48,372 nt of DNA from Candidatus Thiodiazotropha endolucinida (lineage in GTDB: Bacteria; Pseudomonadota; Gammaproteobacteria; Chromatiales; Chromatiaceae), in assembly GCF_001715975.1 (NCBI RefSeq), contig NZ_MARB01000030.1, forward strand, positions 1 through 48,372. Reading direction: 5' to 3'. A program made the position numbers and the translations under genes. Positions within the stretch are counted from its first letter, which is position 1. The number at the start of each line of letters is the position of its first letter. Under the pieces are notes generated by a model, which was given only the letters and a program-made list of their open reading frames with translations, had not been told where the DNA came from and made no database searches. Below are positions 25,634-34,566 of this stretch, piece after piece.

Positions 25634-27640
25634 ATGCCCGATCTCCATGGACACAAAGTGATGGAGCATATCGATTCTTATCGGTTGAATTGCGATATCA
25701 TCGTTGTTAGCGGCGAAACCACCTTTGACCATGCGACCATGGCACTACGCAAAGGGGCTCAGGACTTTCTGCGTAAACCCTATGCGCCGGACGAGCTGTT
25801 GCGATCTGTCGCCAATGTTCTTGAACGTCGTCAGTTGAAGGCAACAAATCAGTCAATTCAACTGCGGCTTCAGGCGTCCGAGTCCCTCCACAAGTTTATT
25901 GTCAATAATTCACCCGATATGATCTACCTGCTGGATCATGAGGGCAGATTCGCCTTCATAAATGAGCGCGTAAAGTCACTTCTGGGCTACGACCAGAAAG
26001 AAATCATCGGCGAACATTTCAGCAAACTTATTCATACAGAAGATATAGAAAGAGCCCATTTCACATTCAATGAGCGTCGTGCCGGGGAACGCGCCACGCG
26101 TAGCGCAGAACTGAAGTTGAGCAGTAAGAACAATAACGGCAGCCGTTTTTTCGATTCCGGCACTGTACCGGTCGAGTTGAGTTCGATCGGCATATACACA
26201 ACGAATGATGATAAAACCAAGTCATTCATTGGCACCTATGGTGTTGCACGCGATATCTCTGAACGGAAACAGGCCGAAGAACTCATCAAGTATCAGCTCT
26301 ACCACGATCTATTGACCAATCTACCCAATCGCAGCTTGTTCCGCGACCGGTTAAACATGGCCATGGCGCAATCCAAGCGCTCGGGTAAGAAATTGGCAAT
26401 CATGTATCTGGACATGGACCGTTTCAAGATCATCAATGACTCACTCGGTCACTATGTGGGTGATGAGTTACTGAAAATGGTTGGCCAGCGGCTCCGCAGT
26501 GAGTTGAGAGAAGCCGATACCCTCGCCCGCGTCGGTGGTGACGAATTCAATCTGCTTGTACCCGAAATCAATGATATACAGGATGCAAGAAACCTGGCGG
26601 AAAAGATTCTCCGACTGACATTGGAACCCTTTATCATAAAAAACGAGGAAATCTTCATCAGCTTCAGCATCGGCATCTCCATCTATCCCAGTGATGGTGA
26701 CACCAAGGACTCATTGATCAAACATGCCGATATCGCGATGTATAAAGTGAAGAATGCCGGAAAGAACGGTTATGCCTTCTATTCAGAGAAGATGAAGGCT
26801 CACTTCTCGCAATCCCTGGATATTGAGAATGGCTTACGCAAAGCGATCTCAACCAATGAACTATGTCTCTACTATCAACCACAGTTTGATATCAATAACG
26901 GTTATATGAAGGGTGTCGAGGCACTGGTTCGTTGGAAACATCCGGAAAAAGGCACAATCCAACCCAATGAATTTATCAGTGTCGCGGAAGAATCCGGTCT
27001 GATCATACCCCTTGGAGAATGGGTGCTGCGAAGGGCGTGCACGGACATAAAACGCTGGATGGAACAGGAAGGTATCTCATTACAACTTTCGGTAAACATC
27101 TCAATGCAACAACTTGAGATGGATCAGTTTGTAAATAAAGCGCTCAAGATTATCAAGCGGCATCAATTACCGAAAGACACTTTGGAACTGGAGATCACCG
27201 AGCATGCCATTATGCAGGACATGGAGAAAGCGATAGATGCCTTGACCAAGTTATCCCATAAGGGCATACGCATCGCCATCGATGATTTTGGTACCGGCTA
27301 CTCATCGTTGGGCTATCTACAGAATCTGCCAATCAACACCTTGAAGATCGACCGTTCGTTTGTTCAAGGCATCAAAACCTCCGAAGACAACTCTATCATC
27401 GATGCGATTATCGCCATGGCCAAGGGACTCAACCTAAACCTGATCGCCGAGGGCGTGGAAAACCAGACGCAAATCGACCATCTCAGCAGGGCTGGTTGTG
27501 GTTTGGCGCAAGGATTCTTCTACTCTCACCCCGTGCCTGAGGACGAGTTGCTCAAATTTATAAAGTTAAACGGCAACACCAATGGCCAAGACAGCGCGGA
27601 CACGATAGTGTCCTCTGATCACGATCCGTCTTATCAGTGA
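25634..27640 (+). CDS. Truncated-receiver PAS-GGDEF-EAL protein (cyclic-di-GMP turnover)
   Basis: 668 residues if read from the ATG at 25634. Parts in order: the second half of a receiver (MPDLHGHKVMEHI ... SGETTFDHATMALRKGAQDF, with the Lys in LRKPYAP), a PAS domain (~85-210), a GGDEF domain with intact RVGGDEFNLL (~301-305) and an EAL domain with intact VEALVRW (~429), ELEITEHAIM, DDFGTGYSSLGYL and LIAEGVE. Both catalytic signatures look active, so the protein could make or degrade cyclic-di-GMP. The start has no good ribosome site because the gene was originally the 3' part of the frame beginning at 25392. Expression of this part alone is uncertain. Confidence 0.75.
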   Translation: MPDLHGHKVMEHIDSYRLNCDIIVVSGETTFDHATMALRKGAQDFLRKPYAPDELLRSVANVLERRQLKATNQSIQLRLQASESLHKFIVNNSPDMIYLLDHEGRFAFINERVKSLLGYDQKEIIGEHFSKLIHTEDIERAHFTFNERRAGERATRSAELKLSSKNNNGSRFFDSGTVPVELSSIGIYTTNDDKTKSFIGTYGVARDISERKQAEELIKYQLYHDLLTNLPNRSLFRDRLNMAMAQSKRSGKKLAIMYLDMDRFKIINDSLGHYVGDELLKMVGQRLRSELREADTLARVGGDEFNLLVPEINDIQDARNLAEKILRLTLEPFIIKNEEIFISFSIGISIYPSDGDTKDSLIKHADIAMYKVKNAGKNGYAFYSEKMKAHFSQSLDIENGLRKAISTNELCLYYQPQFDINNGYMKGVEALVRWKHPEKGTIQPNEFISVAEESGLIIPLGEWVLRRACTDIKRWMEQEGISLQLSVNISMQQLEMDQFVNKALKIIKRHQLPKDTLELEITEHAIMQDMEKAIDALTKLSHKGIRIAIDDFGTGYSSLGYLQNLPINTLKIDRSFVQGIKTSEDNSIIDAIIAMAKGLNLNLIAEGVENQTQIDHLSRAGCGLAQGFFYSHPVPEDELLKFIKLNGNTNGQDSADTIVSSDHDPSYQ

Positions 27641-27646
27641 TGCCAC

Positions 27647-27659
27647 GGCCTGTTAACAC
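27647..27659 (+). repeat. Dispersed repeat copy after the GGDEF-EAL gene
   Basis: GGCCTGTTAACAC, 7 nt past the TGA stop. Confidence 0.5.
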
Positions 27660-27681
27660 AAAAGAGGCATACAAAATGAGA

Positions 27682-27701
27682 AACCCCGCCTAAGCGGGGT
27701 T
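27682..27701 (+). terminator. Hairpin terminator after the GGDEF-EAL gene
   Basis: An 8-bp perfect stem, AACCCCGC/GCGGGGTT, with loop CTAA, 41 nt past the stop. It is followed by CTGTT rather than a long T run, so it is a moderate terminator by sequence alone. Confidence 0.6.
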
Positions 27702-28220
27702 CTGTTGGCTCTATTGATGAATACGGAACCTCGATCTTAGATTGAAACGGCCAGACTCCGATACGCTTGCTTTAGATTCAATTGCGATTTATCTATCAAA
27801 ACGCACTCTTCTCATGCGTATGTTTTAGCCAAACCTGTCAACCCTGAATCATACGATTCCATCAAGTTGAATACCCAGTCTCCTCTGTAGAAGTTTACAA
27901 GATACCCAAGATGGGGCCATGCACACCATGCTAAGAACCGCTTAGTGCGGACAGCATCATGACCGACACCATCTCCAGCCCATCTGCATACCCGATTATG
28001 GTATTGGTTGAACACTCATAACCAGCTAGCATTTGCCAAAATTCGCTGGAGACATTAATAATGTGTAATTCACATTTGGGTTATATCAAGCTCTCCAGTT
28101 ATTTATTTCCCATGCCATATAAAACCGAGATCTACTATCAGGTTTCAGGATTCACATGTTATTATATCGGGATCAATTGGCCCCTAAGCGCCATCCCAAT
28201 CCAACAACCATCAACTATCC

Positions 28221-29888
28221 ATGGCCCAGTACATTTACACGATGAACAGGGTGGGTAAGGTCGTCCCACCTAAGAAACAGATATTACGCGATATATCACT
28301 CTCCTTTTTTCCCGGCGCCAAGATCGGTGTGCTGGGTCTCAACGGTGCCGGCAAATCAACTCTGTTACGTATCATGGCTGGTGTCGATACTGATATTGAA
28401 GGGGAAGCACGACCACAGCCTGGTATCCGCATCGGCTACCTGCCCCAGGAACCACAATTGGACGAAACCACCGATGTGCGTGGTAATGTGGAAGCCGCGT
28501 TAGGCGATGTTAAACAGGCCCTGGCCCGCTTAGACGAGGTCTACGCCGCTTATGCAGAGGCGGATGCCGACTTCGACGCCTTGGCAAAAGAGCAGGCTGA
28601 ACTCGAAAATATCATCCAGGCCACAGATGGACACAATATCGAGCGCCAACTGGAAATTGCTGCTGATGCCCTGCGTCTGCCGCCTTGGGATGCCGATGTC
28701 AAAAACCTATCGGGTGGTGAAAGGCGTCGTGTGGCTCTGTGTAGATTACTGCTTGAAAAACCCGATATGCTGCTGCTCGACGAACCCACCAACCACCTGG
28801 ATGCGGAATCGGTGGCCTGGTTGGAACGATTTCTCCATGAATACAGCGGCACAGTGGTTGCGGTCACCCATGACCGCTATTTTCTTGACAATGTTGCCGG
28901 CTGGATTCTTGAACTGGACCGTGGTTATGGCATCCCATGGGAGGGTAACTACTCTTCCTGGCTGGAACAGAAAGAGCAACGCCTGGAACAGGAGTCCCGC
29001 GAGGAAGCGGCTCATATCAAGAGCATGAAGGCGGAATTGGATTGGGTTCGCTCCAATCCCAAAGGACGCCACGCCAAAAGCAAGGCCCGTCTACAGCGTT
29101 TTGAAGAGTTGCAGTCTCAGGAGTTTCAGCAACGTAATGAGACCAATGAACTCTATATTCCACCGGGACCGCGGCTGGGCGATCTGGTGATCGATACAGT
29201 AGGCCTCAGAAAATCCTTCGGCGATCGTATGCTATACGACGATCTCACCTTCAACCTGCCCAAAGGTGGTATTGTCGGCATTATAGGCCCCAATGGTGCG
29301 GGAAAAACAACGTTGTTTCGCATCATCACCGGCCAGGAAAAGCCCGACACCGGAGAGATGCGCATCGGTGAGACCGTGGAAATCGCCTATGTGGATCAAA
29401 GCCGAGATGCCCTGGACGCAAACAAGACGGTCTGGGAGGAGATCTCGGACTCCCAGGATATCATCACCGTAGACCGCTTTCAGATGCAATCCCGAGCCTA
29501 TGTCAGCCGCTTCAACTTCAAGGGTTCCGATCAGCAGAAACGTATCGGCGACCTCTCCGGCGGTGAACGCAACCGGGTGCACTTGGCGAAGTTGTTGAAA
29601 AGCGGCGGTAATCTGTTGCTCCTCGATGAACCGACCAATGATCTCGATGTGGAGACACTGCGCGCCCTGGAAGAGGCCCTGCTCTCCTTCCCCGGTTGTG
29701 CGGTCATCATCAGCCATGACCGCTGGTTCCTCGATCGTATCGCCACCCACATACTCGCCTTCGAGGGAGATTCCGGCGTGGTGTGGTTTGAAGGCAACTA
29801 TGCCGACTATGAGGCCGATCGCAAACAGCGTCTCGGCGCTGAAGCCGATCAACCGCATCGAATCAAATACAAGCGTCTGAGCGGGTGA
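28221..29888 (+). CDS. ettA: Energy-dependent translational throttle ATPase EttA (ABC-F)
   Basis: A 555-residue protein with two ABC cassettes and no membrane domain. Cassette 1 has [16 protein letters not shown], signature [15 protein letters not shown] and [15 protein letters not shown]. Cassette 2 has [31 protein letters not shown] and [15 protein letters not shown]. The start [19 protein letters not shown] is the EttA type. The linker carries the basic segment [20 protein letters not shown]. EttA binds the ribosomal E site and gates early elongation according to ATP/ADP. I see no Shine-Dalgarno sequence before the ATG, which is unusual beside its neighbours. Confidence 0.95.
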   Translation: MAQYIYTMNRVGKVVPPKKQILRDISLSFFPGAKIGVLGLNGAGKSTLLRIMAGVDTDIEGEARPQPGIRIGYLPQEPQLDETTDVRGNVEAALGDVKQALARLDEVYAAYAEADADFDALAKEQAELENIIQATDGHNIERQLEIAADALRLPPWDADVKNLSGGERRRVALCRLLLEKPDMLLLDEPTNHLDAESVAWLERFLHEYSGTVVAVTHDRYFLDNVAGWILELDRGYGIPWEGNYSSWLEQKEQRLEQESREEAAHIKSMKAELDWVRSNPKGRHAKSKARLQRFEELQSQEFQQRNETNELYIPPGPRLGDLVIDTVGLRKSFGDRMLYDDLTFNLPKGGIVGIIGPNGAGKTTLFRIITGQEKPDTGEMRIGETVEIAYVDQSRDALDANKTVWEEISDSQDIITVDRFQMQSRAYVSRFNFKGSDQQKRIGDLSGGERNRVHLAKLLKSGGNLLLLDEPTNDLDVETLRALEEALLSFPGCAVIISHDRWFLDRIATHILAFEGDSGVVWFEGNYADYEADRKQRLGAEADQPHRIKYKRLSG

Positions 29889-30062
29889 GGATCAGCGTAT
29901 TTAGTGAGTGGATAAACAACCCCTTTGACAATTCGATTATCCCTTACCGGGAAACGTCAGCAAATGCATACACCCTGCTACTCTTTGTACTATCCACGTC
30001 GGGCTTTGCTGAAGACTCAGATTTACTGACGACAACTTCTGTTTCGCATACAGGTTGATAGT

Positions 30063-30467
30063 ATGATAAATATCGATTGGGACACTAATTTCGAAGTTGG
30101 CCATGAAAGAATTGACTCAGAACATCGGGTCTTTCTGAATTTGATTCGTACTATCTCTACAGAAGTGGAGGCCAACAGCAATAAAGAGCGAATTCTCAGA
30201 TTACTGGCCGAATTGGTAAAATATGCTGAATTTCATTTTCTTAGCGAAGAGAACGAAATGCTCAGGGTTGACTACCCGGGATATGACGAACATCGCCACG
30301 AGCACGAAAAGCTACTCACCAAATTTACAGATATGATGGCACAGTTTCGCTCCGGGGCGCTCCCTCTGGATTCTATTGTCGAATTTGTTTTCTTATGGTT
30401 CGCACTGCACACCACACAGGTCGACAAACGATTGGGAGAATATATTCAACAGAATGACAAACTGTAA
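30063..30467 (+). CDS. Bacteriohemerythrin
   Basis: A 134-residue four-helix-bundle protein with a full di-iron ligand set: His21 (DSEHRVF), His58 and Glu62 (EFHFLSEEN), His77 and His81 (DEHRHEHEKLL), and His116 with Asp121 (LHTTQVDKRL). The N-terminal W-D-x-x-F-x-V-G signature is present. It binds O2 reversibly and may buffer, deliver or sense oxygen; such single-domain forms are common in microaerophilic and sulfur-oxidising bacteria. It stands alone, convergent with a ParA-type gene. Confidence 0.93.
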   Translation: MINIDWDTNFEVGHERIDSEHRVFLNLIRTISTEVEANSNKERILRLLAELVKYAEFHFLSEENEMLRVDYPGYDEHRHEHEKLLTKFTDMMAQFRSGALPLDSIVEFVFLWFALHTTQVDKRLGEYIQQNDKL

Positions 30468-30513
30468 TTAGACGACTTTGTTACTGACAGATCGCAGGTA
30501 ATCGGTTACTTCT

Positions 30514-30530
30514 GGGCCTGTTAACACTAA
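30514..30530 (+). repeat. Dispersed repeat copy between bacteriohemerythrin and ParA genes
   Basis: GGGCCTGTTAACACTAA, 47 nt past one stop and immediately before the TAG stop of the convergent ParA-type gene. Confidence 0.55.
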
Positions 30531-31241
30531 CTACTGTAGATTGACTACGTGTTGTGTTTCTTTGTTACTGGGAGGGATGGATGGCTGAAGCTGGCCTGTC
30601 TCCAGCCAGTTAATCAGTATCGACCACTGTTGATTGTCTTTTTTAAACGCAGGCTGTTTCAAGTCGACTACCGCATAACCCGACTCGGCCGCATAAACAT
30701 AGTTTTGCGACTCTCTCAGAAAGGCCACCAGAGGCACATCCAGCTCCTCCAGCGACGCTTTAAGCTTCTTGAACGAACGTGTATTGATACGCACCCGATT
30801 GGCTACGATTCCGATTGGAATATTGAGCCCCATCTGACGGACCAGGTCACTAAGCTGCTTGAGAAAATCTAAAGTAACATGACAATCGATCCCGGAGGGG
30901 AGAACAGGCACCACAACCGCTGTTGCCGAGCGCAGCATCTCCATCATTTCCAGACGTTTCATCGATGCGGGGGTATCCACTATGATGCGCTGCGTGTCCG
31001 GGGGTACCCGTAGGGCAAAGGAACGCGTGACGCTTCCTTGAGTGGTTTTGGCGGCAAACACGCCACTGATGTCTGGAAATTGGTCTGGACGCAGCTCCAG
31101 CCAACGCTTGCTGGATCCCTGGGGATCGTAATCGAAGAGTGCTGTCGACGTCCCGGAAGCGGCATAAAAACCCGCCAGATTTGTCGCTATCGTTGTTTTT
31201 CCACAGCCTCCCTTGCTGTTGAGGATTAAAAGCCTTTTCAT
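30531..31241 (-). CDS. Orphan ParA/MinD-family ATPase
   Basis: About 236 residues from the ATG at 31241 (MKRLLILNSKGGCGKTTIA). Features: deviant Walker A KGGCGKTT, ALFDYDPQGSSKRWLEL, RIIVDTPASMKRLEM and a C-terminal Gln/Pro tail. The frame extends to a TTG at 31298, but the only strong ribosome-like sequence there falls inside the extension, so the ATG start is preferred. No parB-like partner or cargo gene adjoins, so the cargo (plasmid, chemoreceptor, carboxysome or other) is unknown. Its TAG stop directly follows a copy of the dispersed GGGCCTGTTAACACTA repeat. Confidence 0.8.
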   Translation of the reverse strand: MKRLLILNSKGGCGKTTIATNLAGFYAASGTSTALFDYDPQGSSKRWLELRPDQFPDISGVFAAKTTQGSVTRSFALRVPPDTQRIIVDTPASMKRLEMMEMLRSATAVVVPVLPSGIDCHVTLDFLKQLSDLVRQMGLNIPIGIVANRVRINTRSFKKLKASLEELDVPLVAFLRESQNYVYAAESGYAVVDLKQPAFKKDNQQWSILINWLETGQLQPSIPPSNKETQHVVNLQ

Positions 31242-31420
31242 CGCACGGAACCTATTCCTGTGGTCTGATTGGGGAATATTCCTCCTATTGAGGAACAATT
31301 ACAAGCGGTAACAGACATGAGAGAGAGGCAACTCAAGGGCTTTCCGATACCATTTCGAGTTTAGAACGGCTGCCGGGATACTCAATCTGAAACAGATACC
31401 CTGCCCGTTCGAGTACTGTG

Positions 31421-31975
31421 TCATTTAATGCTACCTTCCTCAAACAGGCTCATCAGCTGTTTGATTAGATCGGGATGACTGAATTCGCGGCCGCCCACTG
31501 CCTGAAAGGCCAGTGTACCGTCAGGCGCAACCACGAACGTGGTAGGCAATCCCCTCACCTTCCAAGCGGACGGGCTTGAGGAGTCACTGTCGAGCAGGAT
31601 CGGGAAGCTGGGCGAGGGCTCCACTCTGCCGAGAAAGGGAAAGATGGCATCGACGTCCTCACCGATATTGACAGCCAACACCACGACACCCCGCTCTTTT
31701 GTCGCCTGATAGAGCTGTTCCAGGGATGGCATCTCACGCCTGCAGGGGGGGCACCAGGTCGCCCAGAAATTGACGACGACAACCTTGCCCTTCAGTGATC
31801 TTATATCAACTATCTCATCATCCATATCGGGCAATCGCAGATCGGGAGCCGATCGTGATTCCGAGACAGGAATCAGATTATGGGTCAACGGCGGGAGTTC
31901 AGCCTGTGCCGGGACAAGCCACAGACACAACCATAACCCCAACCATTTAATGTAGTCAGCGGGCACAACGCACAT
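31421..31975 (-). CDS. TlpA-like periplasmic thioredoxin
   Basis: A 184-residue exported thiol-disulfide protein. The signal segment is YIKWLGLWLCLWLVPAQAEL. The thioredoxin fold carries the active site WATWCPPCRREMPSLEQL and the cis-Pro loop in VRGLPTTFVVAPDG. TlpA/ResA relatives act as periplasmic reductants, often for cytochrome c or copper-site maturation. The start overlaps the upstream gene by 20 nt, making it the last gene of the malyl-CoA operon. The client protein is not evident. Confidence 0.85.
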   Translation of the reverse strand: MCVVPADYIKWLGLWLCLWLVPAQAELPPLTHNLIPVSESRSAPDLRLPDMDDEIVDIRSLKGKVVVVNFWATWCPPCRREMPSLEQLYQATKERGVVVLAVNIGEDVDAIFPFLGRVEPSPSFPILLDSDSSSPSAWKVRGLPTTFVVAPDGTLAFQAVGGREFSHPDLIKQLMSLFEEGSIK

Positions 31976-32528
31976 TGTTCAAGACACCTTGATAAGGTTG
32001 CCCGGCCACTTCCCAGCGGGCCACCAGATCGAATTCACTACCGGCCGGGAGTCCGGTAGCGAGCATTCCCTGATTCCAGTCACCTCCGGGCTGATAGGCT
32101 TGTCGCGGTGGAAATTGAGCCCATCTGAATGCAATTGTCGCAGATTTTGGGTGTTCATATTCCTCGAAACGACTAAGCCATCCCTCCACGCTCGGCAGAG
32201 GCTTGGATTTACCCTCACTCACTACGGACCAATCAGCCAATCTGAAATGAACCACGCCGGAAGCGGTATCATTTCGCAACACCACACTATAAACACAGGC
32301 CTTGGCATAGGCCTCGGTGGCTTCGGCCGACAGTCCGCGATTGAGATAGAAGGCACGGGCCTGATCCGGCAGCATCTGGGTCAACGAGAGTATCACCCCA
32401 TGTGCGGTTGTCTCCCATGTGACAACACCGGTAGCGGGATCGATCGTCCGATTCTGCGCCACCACGCTTCCACTGAAAAAGGACAGACAGAGCCACAGGA
32501 TGAAAGCTTGGCCCTTGATTCGCCTCAT
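31956..32528 (-). CDS. Exported protein of unknown function in the malyl-CoA operon
   Basis: 190 residues with a signal peptide (AFILWLCLSFFSGSVVAQN). The mature part is beta-rich, with AHGVILSLTQMLPDQARAFY, VYSVVLRNDT, SGVVHFRLADWSVV, IAFRWAQFPPRQAYQPGGDW and a final Cys near the C terminus (NNVRCAR). I recognise no family. It overlaps the CoA-ligase alpha gene by 4 nt and the TlpA-like gene by 20 nt, so it is co-translated with both. A periplasmic role linked to the thioredoxin is the simplest guess. Confidence 0.75.
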   Translation of the reverse strand: MRRIKGQAFILWLCLSFFSGSVVAQNRTIDPATGVVTWETTAHGVILSLTQMLPDQARAFYLNRGLSAEATEAYAKACVYSVVLRNDTASGVVHFRLADWSVVSEGKSKPLPSVEGWLSRFEEYEHPKSATIAFRWAQFPPRQAYQPGGDWNQGMLATGLPAGSEFDLVARWEVAGQPYQGVLNNVRCAR

Positions 32529-33394
32529 TTCAAGCTGTGGTGAACCGTCTTGCCTATTTCGGCGGCATTCTGCACGACATGGGCACCCAATTCCGCCAGA
32601 CGCTGCATTTTAGCCTGGGCAGTATCCCCCTCTCCTGAGATAATCGCTCCGGCATGTCCCATTCTACGCCCCGGCGGTGCCGTCGCACCGGCAATGAACC
32701 CGATCAGGGGCTTGTTCAGATGATCCCTGGCCCAGGCAGCCGCCTCGACCTCCTGGGCGCCACCGATCTCGCCGATCATCAGAACCGCCTCGGTCTCGTC
32801 GTCATCGGCGAACTTCTCCAGCAGGGTCAGAAAATCACAGCCATTCACAGGATCGCCACCGATGCTGACACTGGTAGAGACCCCCAGTCCCAGTTCACTC
32901 ATCTGCTCCACCGCTTCATAGTTCAGGGTGCCCGAACGAGAAACGATCCCAACTCGCCCCTTCGGGTAGATATGGGCCGGCATGATCCCGACCTTACACT
33001 CTTCCGGAGTGATCACCCCTGCCGTGTTGGGTCCGACGATGATGGCATCGTGACCGATCAGGTATCGCTTCACCCTGACCATATCCTGCACCGGCACGCC
33101 ATCGGTGATCACAACGATAACCTTGATCCCCGCTTCGATAGCTTCCATGACGGCATCGGCACTGAATGGCGGCGGAACGAATACCACACTGACATCGGCG
33201 CCGGCCTGGACTACCGCATCCCTCACGGTATCGAACACCGGCCTTTCGATATGGACTTGACCGCCTTTGCCCGGTGTGACGCCACCCACTACCTGAGTCC
33301 CCATCCGGATAGCTTCCTCGGCATGAAAGGTGGCATGTTGCCCGGTAAAGCCCTGAAAAATGACCCGTGAATCCTTATTGACGAGGATACTCAT
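32525..33394 (-). CDS. Succinate/malate-CoA ligase, alpha subunit
   Basis: A 289-residue SucD-type subunit. It has a Rossmann CoA-binding N-terminal part ([19 protein letters not shown]), the segment [15 protein letters not shown], and the active-site phosphohistidine in [17 protein letters not shown]. Together with the beta subunit it forms an acyl-CoA thioester at the cost of ATP. Because it is fused in an operon with malyl-CoA lyase, malate thiokinase (MtkB) is the likely role. Succinate specificity cannot be excluded by eye. It overlaps the beta gene by 4 nt. Confidence 0.88.
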   Translation of the reverse strand: MSILVNKDSRVIFQGFTGQHATFHAEEAIRMGTQVVGGVTPGKGGQVHIERPVFDTVRDAVVQAGADVSVVFVPPPFSADAVMEAIEAGIKVIVVITDGVPVQDMVRVKRYLIGHDAIIVGPNTAGVITPEECKVGIMPAHIYPKGRVGIVSRSGTLNYEAVEQMSELGLGVSTSVSIGGDPVNGCDFLTLLEKFADDDETEAVLMIGEIGGAQEVEAAAWARDHLNKPLIGFIAGATAPPGRRMGHAGAIISGEGDTAQAKMQRLAELGAHVVQNAAEIGKTVHHSLK

Positions 33395-34566
33395 GCCGCT
33401 ACCCCCTGATTGATTGCCTGTACCGACTTTTCCGCTGCGTCGCTGAGGCGGTCGGCATTTATGTAGTCGAGTCCCGAGTTTGCCAGTATCTCTCTGCCCG
33501 CTTCCAGGTTGGTGCCTGCCAATCTCACTACGACCGGTACCTCGACCGATAGCTCCGCCATCGCCTTGACAATACCTTCCGCAATCCAGTCGCAGCGGTT
33601 GATTCCGGCATAGATATTCAGCATGACAACCTTGACGTTTGGGTCCTCCAGCACGATGCGGAAGGCATTGGCGATCTTCTCCGGTGAAGCGCCACCGCCG
33701 ACATCGAGAAAATTCGCCGGTTTCCCACCATACAGACTGATGGCATCCATAGTCGCCATGGCCAGGCCGGCGCCATTGACGATACAGCCGACACTGCCAT
33801 CCAGGGCGATATAGTTGAGATCATGGCCCGAGGCCTCAACCTCTTTTGGATCCTCCTCATCAAAATCACGAAGATCGGTAATTTCCGAATGCCTGAACAG
33901 GGCATTACCATCGAAGGACATTTTTGCGTCCAGGGCCAGAAACTCCCCAGCTGTAGTCATCACCAGTGGATTGATTTCGACCATCAGGGCATCCTTATCT
34001 CGAAAGCAGCGATAAAGACTCTTCATGATACGTGCCGCTTCAACAATATCTTTACCGCTGAGACCGATCCCGGCGGCCACTTTACGACACTGAAAATCCT
34101 GCAGGCCCACCGCCGGATCGACCACTTCCCGGATCACTTTTTCCGGTGTTGCCCTGGCTACCTCTTCGATCTCCATTCCACCGGCGGCGGAAGCAATCAG
34201 GGTAATCCGCTGGCTACCGCGATCGATCACCAGGCCGAGGTAGTATTCCGTATCGATCTGATGAACCTGTTCAACCAATACCCGGTTGACCAAACGCCCG
34301 GCTTCTCCGGTCTGCCTGGTCACCAGGCGCCTGCCTATCAGGTTCTCAGCATACTCCTGCACCTCTTCGAGGCTCGTAGCCAGTTGAACGCCACCGGCCT
34401 TACCCCGACCGCCGGCATGGATCTGCGCCTTGACGACCCAGCCGTCGCCACCCAGCTGTTCCGCCACGGAGAGGGCCTGGTTGGCCGAATGGGCCATGCG
34501 TCCCTCCGGTACGGGTATCTTGTAGCTGCGAAACAGCTCCTTTGTCTGATACTCATGTATGTTCAT
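33391..34566 (-). CDS. Succinate/malate-CoA ligase, beta subunit (ADP-forming)
   Basis: A 391-residue ATP-grasp subunit. Features: MNIHEYQTKELFRSYKIPVP, KAQIHAGGRGKAGGVQLA (nucleotide-binding), LMVEINPLVMT, NGAGLAMATMDAISLYGGKP and FLDVGGGASPEKI. It partners the alpha subunit and closely follows malyl-CoA lyase (4-nt overlap). Context favours malate-CoA ligase (MtkA), which interconverts malate and malyl-CoA. The 2-oxoglutarate dehydrogenase genes that usually sit beside sucCD are absent here. Confidence 0.88.
   Translation of the reverse strand: MNIHEYQTKELFRSYKIPVPEGRMAHSANQALSVAEQLGGDGWVVKAQIHAGGRGKAGGVQLATSLEEVQEYAENLIGRRLVTRQTGEAGRLVNRVLVEQVHQIDTEYYLGLVIDRGSQRITLIASAAGGMEIEEVARATPEKVIREVVDPAVGLQDFQCRKVAAGIGLSGKDIVEAARIMKSLYRCFRDKDALMVEINPLVMTTAGEFLALDAKMSFDGNALFRHSEITDLRDFDEEDPKEVEASGHDLNYIALDGSVGCIVNGAGLAMATMDAISLYGGKPANFLDVGGGASPEKIANAFRIVLEDPNVKVVMLNIYAGINRCDWIAEGIVKAMAELSVEVPVVVRLAGTNLEAGREILANSGLDYINADRLSDAAEKSVQAINQGVAA

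Larger units (their letters stand above)
27641..28220. other. Non-coding interval between the GGDEF-EAL gene and ettA
   Basis: About 580 nt. It begins with a copy of the dispersed GGCCTGTTAACAC repeat (27647-27659) and a terminator hairpin (27682-27701). The rest has only short frames on either strand, without domains or ribosome sites. Promoter elements for ettA are expected in the last 150 nt but I could not assign them. Confidence 0.55.

Noticed and set aside
27812-28015. 67-codon minus-strand frame before ettA
   Set aside because: No ribosome site, no hydrophobic or domain pattern, and it lies within non-coding-looking sequence.
29925-29950. TTGACA box as a promoter for the bacteriohemerythrin gene
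   Set aside because: No acceptable -10 box at 16-18 nt; the match is to one hexamer only.
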